From: an uncultured Litorivicinus sp.
GTDB taxonomy: Bacteria; Pseudomonadota; Gammaproteobacteria; Pseudomonadales; Litorivicinaceae
Reading direction: 5' to 3'
Assembly: GCA_902558075.1 (NCBI GenBank)
Contig: CACECO010000006.1
Location: 1-64,000, forward strand
Length of the DNA: 64,000 nt
The translations under genes and the position numbers were made by a program. Of the stretch, positions 52,802 to 64,000 are shown in pieces (the first letter of the stretch is position 1; each line of letters begins with the position of its first letter). A model generated the notes under the pieces. It saw only the letters and a program-made list of their open reading frames with translations. It made no database searches and was not told where the DNA came from.

Positions 52802-53443
52802 ATGGGAACATATTCTACCCACGCATGCCATAGATGTCAGATACGGCGGTCTGCAGTTTACATGAAGCAAATTGAGATTACTGCAAAGACCGGTAAAAGC
52901 GGATGGGGTTTAACCTTCAACCCCCAAAGGCAAAAAAGTGCAAGAATTAGTGCGCCCAGAAACTATTATAGCATCAGGAAAAAATGGGTATGTAATGACA
53001 AAAATGCCTGTCACAATCCAGAGTATTACATCGAATTAGAGAAAAGACTTGCCGCCGAGCGCGCTGAAAAAGAGCGATTACAGAAAATTGAAGGTTTAAA
53101 AATTGAGACCAAAAATTCTATTGAAAACCAGGTTGTAAATTACTTGGTGCCAACCCGCATTGCTCGTCTTGGTCAAGTACTTAAACCTCTAATTGATGAT
53201 AATGAAATCCAAACTGCTATCATGGAGTTGAAAACACGGTTCAAAGAAGAAATGCGTTCTGCATCGGCAGAAAAAATAATTTCTGAAATTATTCGTCAGG
53301 GGGATATTTCTGCACCCTCTCCACTGAGTTCACCACAGGATTTGAGATTTAAGATACCTCCACGAAGTTCTCGAAAAAATATCGTAAATAGATTTTTCCT
53401 GATTGAGAAAAAAGCGGAACAAAGTTTTTTCCAAATTTTGTAG
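52802..53443 (+). CDS. hypothetical protein with N-terminal zinc-ribbon-like Cys pairs
   Basis: 213 residues. The first 70 contain CHRC (residues about 9-12) and CNDKNAC near 65-71, which could bind one zinc. A charged coiled coil follows (about 78-100, EKRLAAERAEKERLQ), then a helical middle and a basic, Ser/Pro-rich end. ATG 52802 is the first good start. The composition is AT-rich like its neighbours. No family recognised. Confidence 0.6.
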   Translation: MGTYSTHACHRCQIRRSAVYMKQIEITAKTGKSGWGLTFNPQRQKSARISAPRNYYSIRKKWVCNDKNACHNPEYYIELEKRLAAERAEKERLQKIEGLKIETKNSIENQVVNYLVPTRIARLGQVLKPLIDDNEIQTAIMELKTRFKEEMRSASAEKIISEIIRQGDISAPSPLSSPQDLRFKIPPRSSRKNIVNRFFLIEKKAEQSFFQIL

Positions 53444-53479
53444 GGATGGGTTCTCGCATATTTCAAACTTGTTTTTTAT

Positions 53480-53728
53480 ATGGGCACACTGGGTGTTGGG
53501 TGGTTACTTATCAGAATTATAAGGAAAAAAAGACCTGCTGAGATATATGAAAAAGAAGTAAAAAAAATTGCGAAATTATTGTCTCGTCATTTCAACAAAA
53601 CACACCTTCTCAATGACATAGTAAAACAACTTAAATCTGACGATAAGTTACTGTCACTTCCATATTTCAATGACTGCTACCCCCCAAGTTATCGACCAAG
53701 ATGTTTGGAAGTCTGCCACGGTGAGTAA
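53480..53728 (+). CDS. small hypothetical protein with N-terminal hydrophobic segment
   Basis: 82 residues. A short hydrophobic start (MGTLGVGWLLIRII) precedes a basic helical region (KKRPAEIYEKEVKKIAKLLSRHF) and a C-terminus with two Cys and several Tyr/Pro. It lies between the Cys-pair protein and the TerB-like gene on the same strand and may belong to the same unit. No ribosome site stands out; moderate support only. Confidence 0.45.
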   Translation: MGTLGVGWLLIRIIRKKRPAEIYEKEVKKIAKLLSRHFNKTHLLNDIVKQLKSDDKLLSLPYFNDCYPPSYRPRCLEVCHGE

Positions 53729-53799
53729 ATCCAGAGGTTCAGAGAACACTGGTGAAATAAATTCTAAAACTGGCGATATTCAGACTTTAAAAAAAATAT

Positions 53800-54243
53800 A
53801 TGAAAGTGATGATTTTTTTTGACATTTGCATGATTGTGTTGATGCGTTCAGTTGGCGGAGCAGATGGAAAATTGTCAAAAGAAGAGATGACGACGATTAA
53901 GTCAAAATACACTGTTTCCTCATCAAGTGAAAAATTAATAACAAGTTTATTGAAGATAAAAGGACACCAAGAATTAATATTGAAGATGATGACAACGCTG
54001 TTTGCAGGAAATACAGCAGTGCTTGAAATGATTATCAGCAATTTGATAATACTCGCTGAAGCGGATGGTGAAGTTTCGCAATCAGAAGAACGAGCAATTC
54101 ATTCAATTGGTAAAAAATTAGGTCTTTCTAGAAAATCAGTTCAAAATATAATTGATAGTCAAAATCCGTTGATTGAAGAAGATGACGGCGTTCAATATTT
54201 TGATGAAGATTTTTTCCCAGAGTTTGAGGAAGTGATGAATTAG
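53800..54243 (+). CDS. TerB-like (tellurite-resistance/DjlA-type) domain protein
   Basis: 147 residues of helical sequence with two EF-hand-like acidic turns typical of the TerB fold: SVGGADGKLSKEEMTTI near residue 20 and ILAEADGEVSQSEERAIHSIGKKLGLS near 85-110. The tail is acidic. TerB domains are thought to be membrane- or metal-associated scaffolds. No other ter genes are present. A 35-residue membrane peptide follows after 9 bases. Confidence 0.75.
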   Translation: MKVMIFFDICMIVLMRSVGGADGKLSKEEMTTIKSKYTVSSSSEKLITSLLKIKGHQELILKMMTTLFAGNTAVLEMIISNLIILAEADGEVSQSEERAIHSIGKKLGLSRKSVQNIIDSQNPLIEEDDGVQYFDEDFFPEFEEVMN

Positions 54244-54252
54244 GAGTCATAG

Positions 54253-54360
54253 TTGATTAGAGATTTCCTTGAAGCGGTCTGGAACATCATAAAATTAATT
54301 ATATTTATTGCGTTTGCTGGTGGGATAATATTTTTTTTGTTTTTTCTTATCCAAGGTTAA
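54253..54360 (+). CDS. 35-residue single-helix membrane peptide
   Basis: TTG start at 54253 with AGGAG seven bases upstream, nine bases after the TerB-like gene. After a short amphipathic beginning (MIRDFLEAVWN) the rest is one long hydrophobic helix (about residues 12-33). Close coupling suggests it could anchor or partner the TerB-like protein. The small size leaves some doubt. Confidence 0.5.
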   Translation: MIRDFLEAVWNIIKLIIFIAFAGGIIFFLFFLIQG

Positions 54361-54497
54361 TCCACTATTTATTCATTCGCCTCCCACTCTAATAATCATC
54401 CCTTGTATTTTTTGTGAGAAGACTTCAATTCACTCTAAAATGTCATTTACTGTTTCAGCATCTTCTTCGTATTGCATAAAATTTTGTTTCGAAAATT

Positions 54498-54677
54498 TCA
54501 CTTCTTCTTACTCTTCCAAGTTCCACCGTATTGGTAGGTGTCCTCAAATCGTGTTTCAACGTCCATCAGACACTTTCCACAAAGAAAAACCCAATCCTTC
54601 AAACCATTGTATCGACACCGATACAGAACTTCCTTTGCGTCATTACAGACATAACAAAACTTAGTTCTGACTCTCAT
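54498..54677 (-). CDS. 59-residue zinc-ribbon protein
   Basis: ATG 54677, 59 residues. Two Cys pairs (FCYVC at 8-11 and LCGKC at 33-36) form a classic zinc ribbon around a short beta region (EVLYRCRYNGLKDWVFLC). The C-terminus YQYGGTWKSKKK is a conserved-looking end seen in small bacterial zinc-ribbon proteins. It overlaps the upstream gene by 17 bases, so they form an operon. Role unknown; nucleic-acid or protein binding is likely. Confidence 0.68.
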   Translation of the reverse strand: MRVRTKFCYVCNDAKEVLYRCRYNGLKDWVFLCGKCLMDVETRFEDTYQYGGTWKSKKK

Positions 54678-54942
54678 CGCACCATCGTCTGACTTTATCT
54701 CTATAGTCGGAGAAGTATTTAGAAATAACGTTGATATCGAATGACGACAGAATGGATGTGTTTGGTTCTCTCTCTAGAAGGAACTTAAAAGAGAAGTCCA
54801 ACAATTGCGTCTTCGTAACATTGTTGTCGGTTAAGTCATTAAGACTTTGGTCAGTGATTGTCACCGTATGAGTGGTTGTTAACGTTTCTGCAACAGTCAC
54901 CGTAAAGACATCATCGCTTAATTTTTTGATTGAAAGAGACAT
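54661..54942 (-). CDS. conserved hypothetical protein (LEREPNTSIL type)
   Basis: 93 residues. A beta-rich N-terminal half (VFTVTVAETLTTTHTVTI) is followed by LLDFSFKFLLEREPNTSILSSFD and INVISKYFSDYRDKVRRW, a pattern I recall from small conserved hypothetical proteins of many bacteria. It is the first gene of a pair with the zinc-ribbon protein. Function unknown. Confidence 0.75.
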   Translation of the reverse strand: MSLSIKKLSDDVFTVTVAETLTTTHTVTITDQSLNDLTDNNVTKTQLLDFSFKFLLEREPNTSILSSFDINVISKYFSDYRDKVRRWCDESQN

Positions 54943-55049
54943 TTCATAAATTCACTTCAAGGAAATTTTGCAATATCAGAACCATACCCTCACAGGAACA
55001 CTTACTATGTCAATCTGTAATGTATAAAATATATTATAAAATCAATAAT

Positions 55050-56870
55050 TTATTCGACGGTCACTGATTTGGCTAAGTTACGCGGCTGATCAACATCGGT
55101 GCCACGAAGCACTGCAACATGGTAAGAGAGAAGCTGTAATGGCAATGTAAAGACGATAGGGGCAACCAACGGATCTATCTCTGGCATTACGCACTGAGTG
55201 ATTTCATCAGACGCTTCTGTCGCAACGGCAAAATCTGCAAATAAAATTAACTGTCCACCGCGCGCTTTGACTTCCGACAAGTTCGACCGAAGCTTTTCTA
55301 CCAGTTCGTCATTTGGGGCAACAGCAACGACTGGCATTGTCTCATCGACGAGTGCCAGAGGACCGTGTTTCAACTCACCAGCAGGGTATGCTTCGGCATG
55401 AATATAAGATAATTCTTTAAGCTTTAAGGCACCCTCCATCGCTATCGGATTCATGGTGGCTCGCCCTAAAAAGAGCGTATGTTGCTTGTCAATGAACTGC
55501 TCAGAAATAGTCTGAATTTGAGGCTCTAATGTGAGCACCTCTTCGAGCAAGCGTGGTAGCTGCTGAAGAACCTGAACAAAGTTTGATTCACTGAATTCTA
55601 GAACAGATTGGTTTTTAGCCATCAGACCCGCAAGCAATAACAAAACTGTTAATTGCGTGGTGAAAGCTTTGGTACTAGCAACACCTATTTCGGGGCCAGC
55701 TTCAGTAAATAACGCAAGATTAGTCTCGCGAACCAGACTAGATGTTGCCACGTTACAGATTGCGAGAGTCGTCAAGACATTCGTCGAATCGATATAGCGG
55801 AGTGCAGATAATACATCTGCTGTCTCACCCGATTGTGAAATTGCAATCCATAATGTATTCGGTAACGTGACAACCTTACGATATCGGTATTCACTTGCAA
55901 TTTCGACTTGGCAAGGAATACCGACCAAACTTTCAATCCAATACTTGGCAACCAGTCCGGCGTGGTAACTGGTGCCGCATGCGACAATTTGTACAGCCTT
56001 GGCTTCCGCTAGCAGTTGATCGCCTTGGGGGCCGAGAACGCCTCTCAAAATTTGATTCTTTCCAAGCCGCCCTTGTAGTGTCGTTAGTACGGCGTTGGGC
56101 TGTTCGTAAATTTCTTTCGCCATAAAATGACGATACTGCCCTTTAGATACTTGCTCACTTGAGGCGGTAGCCTGAACAAGAGGCCGATTGACCGGCTGAT
56201 GATCACCATCATAGATCTCAAGAGCATGAGCTCTGAGCTTTGCCGAGTCACCTTCGTTCAGGAAGATAAATCGATCTGTCACGTGAAGTAGCGCCAGCTG
56301 ATCTGAGCCAACAAAGTGCTCACCGTGACCAACGCCAATCACAAGAGGACTGCCCTGACGCGCAACCCATAAGACGCCTGGAGTCTCCTGATCAAGAATC
56401 GCGAGAGCGAATGCACCTTCGAGTCGCTTGATAGCCGCTGTCACAACAGCATCGAAGCTATCGTGTGTCTGGCTTACGGAGTGAAGAAGATGTGCAATGG
56501 TTTCCGTATCAGTATCTGAATCAAACGTATATCCAAAATCTGTGAGTTCGCTCCTCAACGACTCGTAGTTTTCGATGATACCGTTGTGAACAACGGCAAA
56601 ACGTCCTGACTGATGAGGATGAGCGTTCTTAATGCTTGGAACGCCATGTGTGGCCCAGCGGGTGTGTGCGATACCTTGATTAGCCGTTGAATCCCTTAAC
56701 AGCGACTCGAGTTTAGCAACCTTTCCTTGAGCACGCGTTCGCTGAATATGGCCGCCAGCCAATGTGGCCAAACCAGCTGAGTCATATCCACGATATTCCA
56801 GGCGTTTTAAGCCCTCAAGCAAAATTGATTGAACTGGACGTTCAGCGATTGCTGCAACAATGCCACACAT
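55050..56870 (-). CDS. glmS: glucosamine-fructose-6-phosphate aminotransferase GlmS
   Basis: Makes glucosamine 6-phosphate from fructose 6-phosphate and glutamine, the entry to UDP-GlcNAc. The 606-aa enzyme starts MCGIVAAIAERPVQSIL with the catalytic Cys directly after Met. It has the glutaminase blocks RGYDSAG, TRWATHG and HNGIIENY, then two SIS sugar-isomerase domains (CGTSYHAG, SQSGETADVL and GRATMNPIAMEGALKLKELSY) and the C-terminal DQPRNLAKSVTVE. It lies 3 bases behind glmU. No riboswitch or ribozyme space exists between them. Confidence 0.97.
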   Translation of the reverse strand: MCGIVAAIAERPVQSILLEGLKRLEYRGYDSAGLATLAGGHIQRTRAQGKVAKLESLLRDSTANQGIAHTRWATHGVPSIKNAHPHQSGRFAVVHNGIIENYESLRSELTDFGYTFDSDTDTETIAHLLHSVSQTHDSFDAVVTAAIKRLEGAFALAILDQETPGVLWVARQGSPLVIGVGHGEHFVGSDQLALLHVTDRFIFLNEGDSAKLRAHALEIYDGDHQPVNRPLVQATASSEQVSKGQYRHFMAKEIYEQPNAVLTTLQGRLGKNQILRGVLGPQGDQLLAEAKAVQIVACGTSYHAGLVAKYWIESLVGIPCQVEIASEYRYRKVVTLPNTLWIAISQSGETADVLSALRYIDSTNVLTTLAICNVATSSLVRETNLALFTEAGPEIGVASTKAFTTQLTVLLLLAGLMAKNQSVLEFSESNFVQVLQQLPRLLEEVLTLEPQIQTISEQFIDKQHTLFLGRATMNPIAMEGALKLKELSYIHAEAYPAGELKHGPLALVDETMPVVAVAPNDELVEKLRSNLSEVKARGGQLILFADFAVATEASDEITQCVMPEIDPLVAPIVFTLPLQLLSYHVAVLRGTDVDQPRNLAKSVTVE

Positions 56871-56873
56871 GCC

Positions 56874-58244
56874 TTAACCCTTGGTTTTCTTTGGTCTTCG
56901 ATAACCAGGAATATTAATCTGTTTACTGCGAGCAAGTGCAAGATTTTGAGACTCGACATCATTGGTGATCACGGACCCGGCCCCTGTGGTCACCTGATCA
57001 CCTAGCGTAACGGGTGCGATTAAGCTCGTATTAGATCCAATGAATACATCATCACCGAGAGTCGTTTGATGTTTTGACGTACCGTCATAATTGCAGGTTA
57101 TTGTGCCTGCACCGATATTGACGCGCCGACCAATTATCGCATCGCCAACGTAGGAGAGATGATTAATCTTGGAGCCCTCAGCTACACTGGCATTTTTGAT
57201 CTCGCAAAAGTTACCAACGTGGGTTGTATCTGAGAGCTCTGTTCCTGGTCTCAACCGAGTAAAAGGGCCAATTTGAGCGTTGCGTCCAACGATTGCTGAT
57301 TCTGCAACCGTGTATGGCTTAATGACAGAATATTCACCGATCACAACGTTCGTTAAGTGACAACCAAACCCAACGCGAACATTCGGTTCGATTGAGATTG
57401 GCCCATTGAGGGTCACATGCGGCTCAATAATAGTATCTGGATGGATCTCGAGGTGTCGACCGTTGAGGTACACAGTGTCAGGATCAACCAAGGTCACACC
57501 ACGATCCATTAAAGCGGAACGTCGTTTTCTTTGAATCAGTCGGTTGAGATCAGCGAGCTGCTGACGATCATTGACGCCCATGGTTGCCATCATCGTGCCC
57601 GGAATTCCATGGACTTCGCACCCCGAACCAACACTTAACTGAACACAATCTGTCAAATAGTACTCGTTCTGAGTATTGGAATTAGTTAATTGTGGAAGGA
57701 GCTCCTGAAACAATGAAGTCGGAGCTGTGTAAATACCAGTATTAATCTCGCAAATATCGCGCTGTGAGGGCGAGGCATCGCGATGCTCAACAATGGCGAT
57801 TACATTGCCATCATCGTCACGCACAATACGACCATAACCAGTTGGGTCGCTGGCAACTGCGTACAGCACCGCAAGACGAGACTTCCCAGCGGCGATTAAG
57901 GGCTCAATATCCTCTTGTGAGACTAGAGGAACATCACCATACAAAACCAACGTCTGGCCGTCAGTGCCAAGTCCATGCATGGCAATTTGCAGCGCGTGCC
58001 CTGTGCCCAACTGCTCATTTTGATGAATGACCTCCGCGCCAAGATCAATTACAAATGGATCCACTTGAGCGGCACCATGACCGGTTACCACGCGTATTCG
58101 ACCACCATGATAATCGACCAGCGATTGGGCAACTGATAAAACATGTCCGAGCAGTGGTTCCCCTGCGATTTCGTGCAGGACTTTAGGTAGGGAGGAGTGC
58201 ATCCGACTGCCTTTACCAGCGGCCAGAATGATAACATTAAGCAC
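56874..58244 (-). CDS. glmU: bifunctional N-acetylglucosamine-1-phosphate uridylyltransferase/acetyltransferase GlmU
   Basis: 456 aa. The N-terminal nucleotidyltransferase has LAAGKGSRMHSSLPKVLH and LYGDVPLV. The C-terminal left-handed beta-helix has hexapeptide repeats and the acetyltransferase residues in RLRPGTEL, NFCEIKNA and HLSYVGDA. It produces UDP-GlcNAc. Translation starts at a GTG (58244) overlapping atpC by 8 bases, which ties expression to the ATP synthase operon. Confidence 0.96.
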   Translation of the reverse strand: MLNVIILAAGKGSRMHSSLPKVLHEIAGEPLLGHVLSVAQSLVDYHGGRIRVVTGHGAAQVDPFVIDLGAEVIHQNEQLGTGHALQIAMHGLGTDGQTLVLYGDVPLVSQEDIEPLIAAGKSRLAVLYAVASDPTGYGRIVRDDDGNVIAIVEHRDASPSQRDICEINTGIYTAPTSLFQELLPQLTNSNTQNEYYLTDCVQLSVGSGCEVHGIPGTMMATMGVNDRQQLADLNRLIQRKRRSALMDRGVTLVDPDTVYLNGRHLEIHPDTIIEPHVTLNGPISIEPNVRVGFGCHLTNVVIGEYSVIKPYTVAESAIVGRNAQIGPFTRLRPGTELSDTTHVGNFCEIKNASVAEGSKINHLSYVGDAIIGRRVNIGAGTITCNYDGTSKHQTTLGDDVFIGSNTSLIAPVTLGDQVTTGAGSVITNDVESQNLALARSKQINIPGYRRPKKTKG

Positions 58245-58659
58245 GGCGTTGGCGCAGCTGTTCGATCACACGAATGCGTGCAACCGCTTCAGCCAATTCG
58301 ATTGCGGCACGTGAATATTCAAACTCAGATTGTTGTTCATCAAGAAGCCGCTTCGCCTCTTCCTGAGCATGAAGCGCGGCCGCTTCATCTAGATTTTCCG
58401 CGCGCTCTGCTGTATCAGCCAGAATGGTAATTTGCGATGGAATCACTTCAAGGAACCCACCGGAGACGAAGAATAGTTCATCGTCACCATTTTCAAATAC
58501 AAGACGAACTGGACCTGCCTTAAGCGAGGTGATCAAAGGGGCGTGACCCGGCGTAATACCGAGATCACCCAAATCACCTGAAGCGATAACCATTTGGACC
58601 TCACCCTCATAGAGTGATTGTTCGGCTGATACAACATTACACCTCATGGTAGTTGCCAT
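58237..58659 (-). CDS. atpC: F1 ATP synthase epsilon subunit AtpC
   Basis: 140 aa. The N-terminal beta-sandwich has CNVVSAEQSLYEGEVQMV, GDLGITPGHAPLIT and FVSGGFLEVIPSQITILADTAE. The C-terminal two-helix hairpin that brakes rotation ends in RQRRA. Last atp gene, followed by glmU. Confidence 0.95.
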   Translation of the reverse strand: MATTMRCNVVSAEQSLYEGEVQMVIASGDLGDLGITPGHAPLITSLKAGPVRLVFENGDDELFFVSGGFLEVIPSQITILADTAERAENLDEAAALHAQEEAKRLLDEQQSEFEYSRAAIELAEAVARIRVIEQLRQRRA

Positions 58660-58668
58660 TAGAACCCC

Positions 58669-60944
<2,276 letters not shown>

Positions 60945-60968
60945 ATTGTGCCCTTTACCTATCCAGCT

Positions 60969-62513
60969 TTAGTAAGTCCGTGATGATTTGAAAGATTCGA
61001 CGCAAGCCTTGAGCTTCGCCGCGATATCGTCGTTGTAATCGCCTGACTTGTTGATCTCATCGCGCAACGATGCGTGCTCTGAGTTGAAGTAGTCAAGCAG
61101 TGCCGCCTCAAAGGCAACGACTTTTGTCACATCGACATCATCAAGAAAACCTTCGTTCGCAACAAACAGCACAAGGCCCATCTCAGCAACAGACTGCGGA
61201 CTATATTGCTTTTGCTTCATCAGCTCGGTTACTCGCTGACCATGTTCAAGTTGCTTACGTGTTGCGTCGTCAAGATCCGAAGCGAACTGCGCAAAGGCCG
61301 CGAGTTCGCGATACTGGGCAAGCGCAAGGCGAATGCCTCCACCAAGCTTTTTTACAACCTTTGTTTGAGCCGCTCCACCCACTCGTGATACCGAGATACC
61401 TGCGTTCATCGCTGGACGGATACCTGAGTTGAAAAGGTTCGTCTCAAGGAAAATCTGACCGTCTGTGATCGAAATCACGTTCGTTGGTACGAACGCAGAA
61501 ACGTCACCCGCCTGAGTCTCGATAATTGGAAGCGCCGTCAGAGATCCGGTCTGTCCCTTAACTTTCCCGTCGGTGAGTTGTTCAACGTAATCCGCATTGA
61601 CTCGAGCCGCCCGCTCGAGAAGCCGTGAATGCAAATAGAAAACATCACCCGGATAAGCCTCCCGTCCAGGTGGCCGACGCAGCAGCAACGAAATTTGACG
61701 ATATGCGACCGCTTGCTTCGACAAGTCATCATAGACGATCAGGGCGTCTTCACCACGATCACGGAAATACTCACCCATCGTACAACCAGAGAACGCAGCC
61801 AAAAACTGCATCGCTGCCGGATCAGCCGCACCGGCCGCAACGATGATGGTATGAGCCATGGCGCCGTGCTCTTCGAGCTTACGAACAACCGATGCAATTG
61901 ATGATTGCTTCTGACCAATTGCAACATAGATACATTTTACGCCCGTGCCTTTTTGGTTAATGATCGCATCAATCGCGACTGCAGTTTTACCAGTCTGGCG
62001 GTCACCAATGATGAGCTCGCGCTGGCCGCGGCCGATCGGGACCATCGCATCTATCGCTTTCAGACCTGTTTGAACTGGCTGATCAACTGATTGACGGGCA
62101 ATAACCCCCGGCGCAACTTTCTCAATTGCATCGGTGCCATCAGATTCAATATCGCCTTTACCATCGATTGGGTTTCCAAGTGCGTCAACAACACGACCCA
62201 GAAGACCATTCCCCACAGGGACTTCCAAAATGCGGCCCGTACAGCGAGCCGTCTGCCCTTCAGCGAGTTTCTGATAGTCACCAAGTACAACGGCACCAAC
62301 AGAGTCACGCTCAAGATTAAGCGCCATTCCGTAAACACTACCCTCAAATTCAATCATCTCACCGTACATGACGTCGGCAAGGCCGTAGACACGAACGATA
62401 CCGTCTGAAACGGATACGATCGTTCCTTCATTCGTTGCTGATACAGCGATGTCTGCCTTAGCAATTCGCTGTTTGATCAGTTCGCTGATCTCAGAAGGAT
62501 TCAATTGATCCAT
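60969..62513 (-). CDS. atpA: F1 ATP synthase alpha subunit AtpA
   Basis: Non-catalytic nucleotide-binding subunit, 514 aa. Walker A is GDRQTGKT (about 170-177), and the arginine finger lies in the [12 protein letters not shown] region. N-terminal [14 protein letters not shown] is typical. Intact. Confidence 0.97.
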   Translation of the reverse strand: MDQLNPSEISELIKQRIAKADIAVSATNEGTIVSVSDGIVRVYGLADVMYGEMIEFEGSVYGMALNLERDSVGAVVLGDYQKLAEGQTARCTGRILEVPVGNGLLGRVVDALGNPIDGKGDIESDGTDAIEKVAPGVIARQSVDQPVQTGLKAIDAMVPIGRGQRELIIGDRQTGKTAVAIDAIINQKGTGVKCIYVAIGQKQSSIASVVRKLEEHGAMAHTIIVAAGAADPAAMQFLAAFSGCTMGEYFRDRGEDALIVYDDLSKQAVAYRQISLLLRRPPGREAYPGDVFYLHSRLLERAARVNADYVEQLTDGKVKGQTGSLTALPIIETQAGDVSAFVPTNVISITDGQIFLETNLFNSGIRPAMNAGISVSRVGGAAQTKVVKKLGGGIRLALAQYRELAAFAQFASDLDDATRKQLEHGQRVTELMKQKQYSPQSVAEMGLVLFVANEGFLDDVDVTKVVAFEAALLDYFNSEHASLRDEINKSGDYNDDIAAKLKACVESFKSSRTY

Positions 62514-62540
62514 GAAACTTTCCTTTCAAATTCTCTTTGC

Positions 62541-63080
62541 TTAAGCGGTCAAGGATTCGGCAATCTTTGAGAGCCGCCCACGAACTGTCGCGTCAATTAC
62601 AGTGTCACTCGACCGAATTTCGAAACCGCCGATCAAAGATTGATCAACGGCAGTCTCAACACGAATAGATTTGCCTGCATAACGCGCTTTCAACTTAGAT
62701 TCCAAAATCTGAATCTCATCGCTCTCCAAAGGAAATGCGCTTGTAATTGTCACTTCCAAAGCTTCTTGGCCTTGGGCCAAAAGAGTTTCAAATTCTGTTA
62801 AAATTGCAGGCAAAGCTAGAAGGCGCCCGTAATACGCTAGCGCTTCAATCAATGCACCCGTACCATCTACTGCCACATCCTTGGTTAAATCAGTCAAAAT
62901 CTCGCATTTTGCGTCGGCTTTAACGGCCGGATTCTTCAATACTTCAACCATTGCTTCATCAGCAGTGATTGAAGAGGCTTTCTGCAAAAACGAGCTCCAT
63001 GCTGCTTCAGCTTTTGAGGCGACAGCATGGGAGAATATCGCTTTAGCATAAGGTCGAGCGATCGTGGTGAGTTCTGCCAT
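62541..63080 (-). CDS. atpH: F1 ATP synthase delta subunit AtpH
   Basis: Stator protein, 179 aa. N-terminal TIARPYAKAIFSHA and the C-terminal IGGFEIRSSDTVIDATVRGRL are the two conserved blocks of the family. It joins the peripheral stalk (subunit b) to the alpha subunits. Confidence 0.95.
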   Translation of the reverse strand: MAELTTIARPYAKAIFSHAVASKAEAAWSSFLQKASSITADEAMVEVLKNPAVKADAKCEILTDLTKDVAVDGTGALIEALAYYGRLLALPAILTEFETLLAQGQEALEVTITSAFPLESDEIQILESKLKARYAGKSIRVETAVDQSLIGGFEIRSSDTVIDATVRGRLSKIAESLTA

Positions 63081-63091
63081 TAATTGCCTCC

Positions 63092-63562
63092 TTAAAGCTC
63101 TTCAGCCAACTCGGCTAACAACTTTTTGTGCGCGGCCTGATCGACAGTCGCACCTAGCACACGCTCTGCACCAACAACAGCCAGCTTAGCAACGTCAGCG
63201 CGCAATGATTCACGTGCTTGAGCTGCATCTTGAGCAATTTGGGCTTGAGCTGATGCCATAATTTTCTCGGCTTCGGCTCTTGCTTTATCTTGTGCTTCCT
63301 CAACGATCTGCGACGATCTTTTATTAGCCTGCTCTAATAGCTCAGTAACTTGAGTTCGAGCTTGCTTCAGTTCATCTTCGATCTGAGATTTTGCGCTTTC
63401 AAGATCACGAGCCGCTTTGTCAGCAGCATCAAGGCCTTCAGCGATCTTTTTCTGGCGCTCTGCCAGGGCCCCGGAAATAGGCGGCCAAACATACTTCATA
63501 CAAAAGATAACAAAAATCGTAAAAGCGATAAGCTGCCCTATAAGGGTCAGATTTAAATTCAC
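63092..63562 (-). CDS. atpF: F0 ATP synthase b subunit AtpF
   Basis: Peripheral stalk, 156 aa: one N-terminal membrane helix ([24 protein letters not shown]) and a long, Ala/Glu/Lys-rich right-handed coiled coil. E. coli length and sequence pattern. Confidence 0.95.
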   Translation of the reverse strand: MNLNLTLIGQLIAFTIFVIFCMKYVWPPISGALAERQKKIAEGLDAADKAARDLESAKSQIEDELKQARTQVTELLEQANKRSSQIVEEAQDKARAEAEKIMASAQAQIAQDAAQARESLRADVAKLAVVGAERVLGATVDQAAHKKLLAELAEEL

Positions 63563-63608
63563 AATTGCACCTCGCGGTCGGTTAAATCATCCAAAGGATC
63601 CGGACGTC

Positions 63609-63881
<273 letters not shown>

Positions 63882-63900
63882 TTAAAATTAAATTGTTGTT

Positions 63901-64000
<100 letters not shown>

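Noticed and set aside
52263..54992. The 10-mer CATACCCTCA at both 52263 and 54983 as possible attachment repeats
   Set aside because: Only ten bases match, flanks differ, and no integrase is present; chance is likely in AT-biased DNA.

Overview
The window looks like a chromosomal segment of a free-living, probably marine, gammaproteobacterium with roughly half G+C. This rests on the ATP synthase order (atpB-E-F-H-A-G-D-C followed by glmU-glmS), a complete RecBCD set, ubiA, dgkA, ppk/ppx, and the mix of TRAP and Liv-type transporters. I cannot name the species from sequence alone.

1-7 kb: the 3' end of recG and ubiA are followed by two small orphan genes. Next comes a group of membrane-lipid genes. 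A leftward operon reads olsB (ornithine N-acyltransferase), olsA (lyso-ornithine lipid acyltransferase), dgkA (diacylglycerol kinase) and plcP (a phospholipase-C-like metallophosphoesterase). Divergent from it are an Agt-like glycosyltransferase and a PAP2 phosphatase. Together they encode the known phosphate-sparing strategy of marine bacteria, in which phospholipids are cleaved and replaced by glycolipids and ornithine lipids.

7-18 kb: the Pho regulon follows directly: phoB, ppx-ppk (leftward), phoR, and phoU-pstBACS (leftward). Candidate Pho boxes (7-mer direct repeats at 11-bp spacing) lie before olsB, the glycosyltransferase, PAP2, phoB, ppk/phoR and pstS. They suggest that the lipid genes and the phosphate uptake genes form one PhoB-controlled island. 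This is the most interesting system in the window.

18-33 kb: aroG-type DAHP synthase, recC-recB-recD, a thioesterase, uvrD, katG and an Fe-S oxidoreductase of the GlpC/HdrB type.

33-38 kb: a branched-chain amino-acid (Liv) ABC transporter operon that appears to be decaying. The binding-protein gene has lost its 5' part, and one ATPase gene carries an in-frame stop just after the LSGGQRQ signature.

38-48 kb: a catabolic cluster for an unidentified organic acid: CaiB-type CoA-transferase, atypical crotonase, TRAP transporter (DctPQM) and class V aminotransferase, divergent from a 999-residue FAD/Fe-S oxidase and a GntR/FCD regulator. A perfect palindrome in the divergent promoter is a candidate operator.

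48-55 kb: an AT-richer accessory zone of small, mostly unrecognised genes (an EPS-associated MarR-like regulator, a MASE1-like membrane protein, a TerB-like protein, zinc-ribbon proteins, and several very short membrane or zinc-binding proteins). 55-64 kb: glmS, glmU and the ATP synthase operon, cut at the right edge inside atpB.
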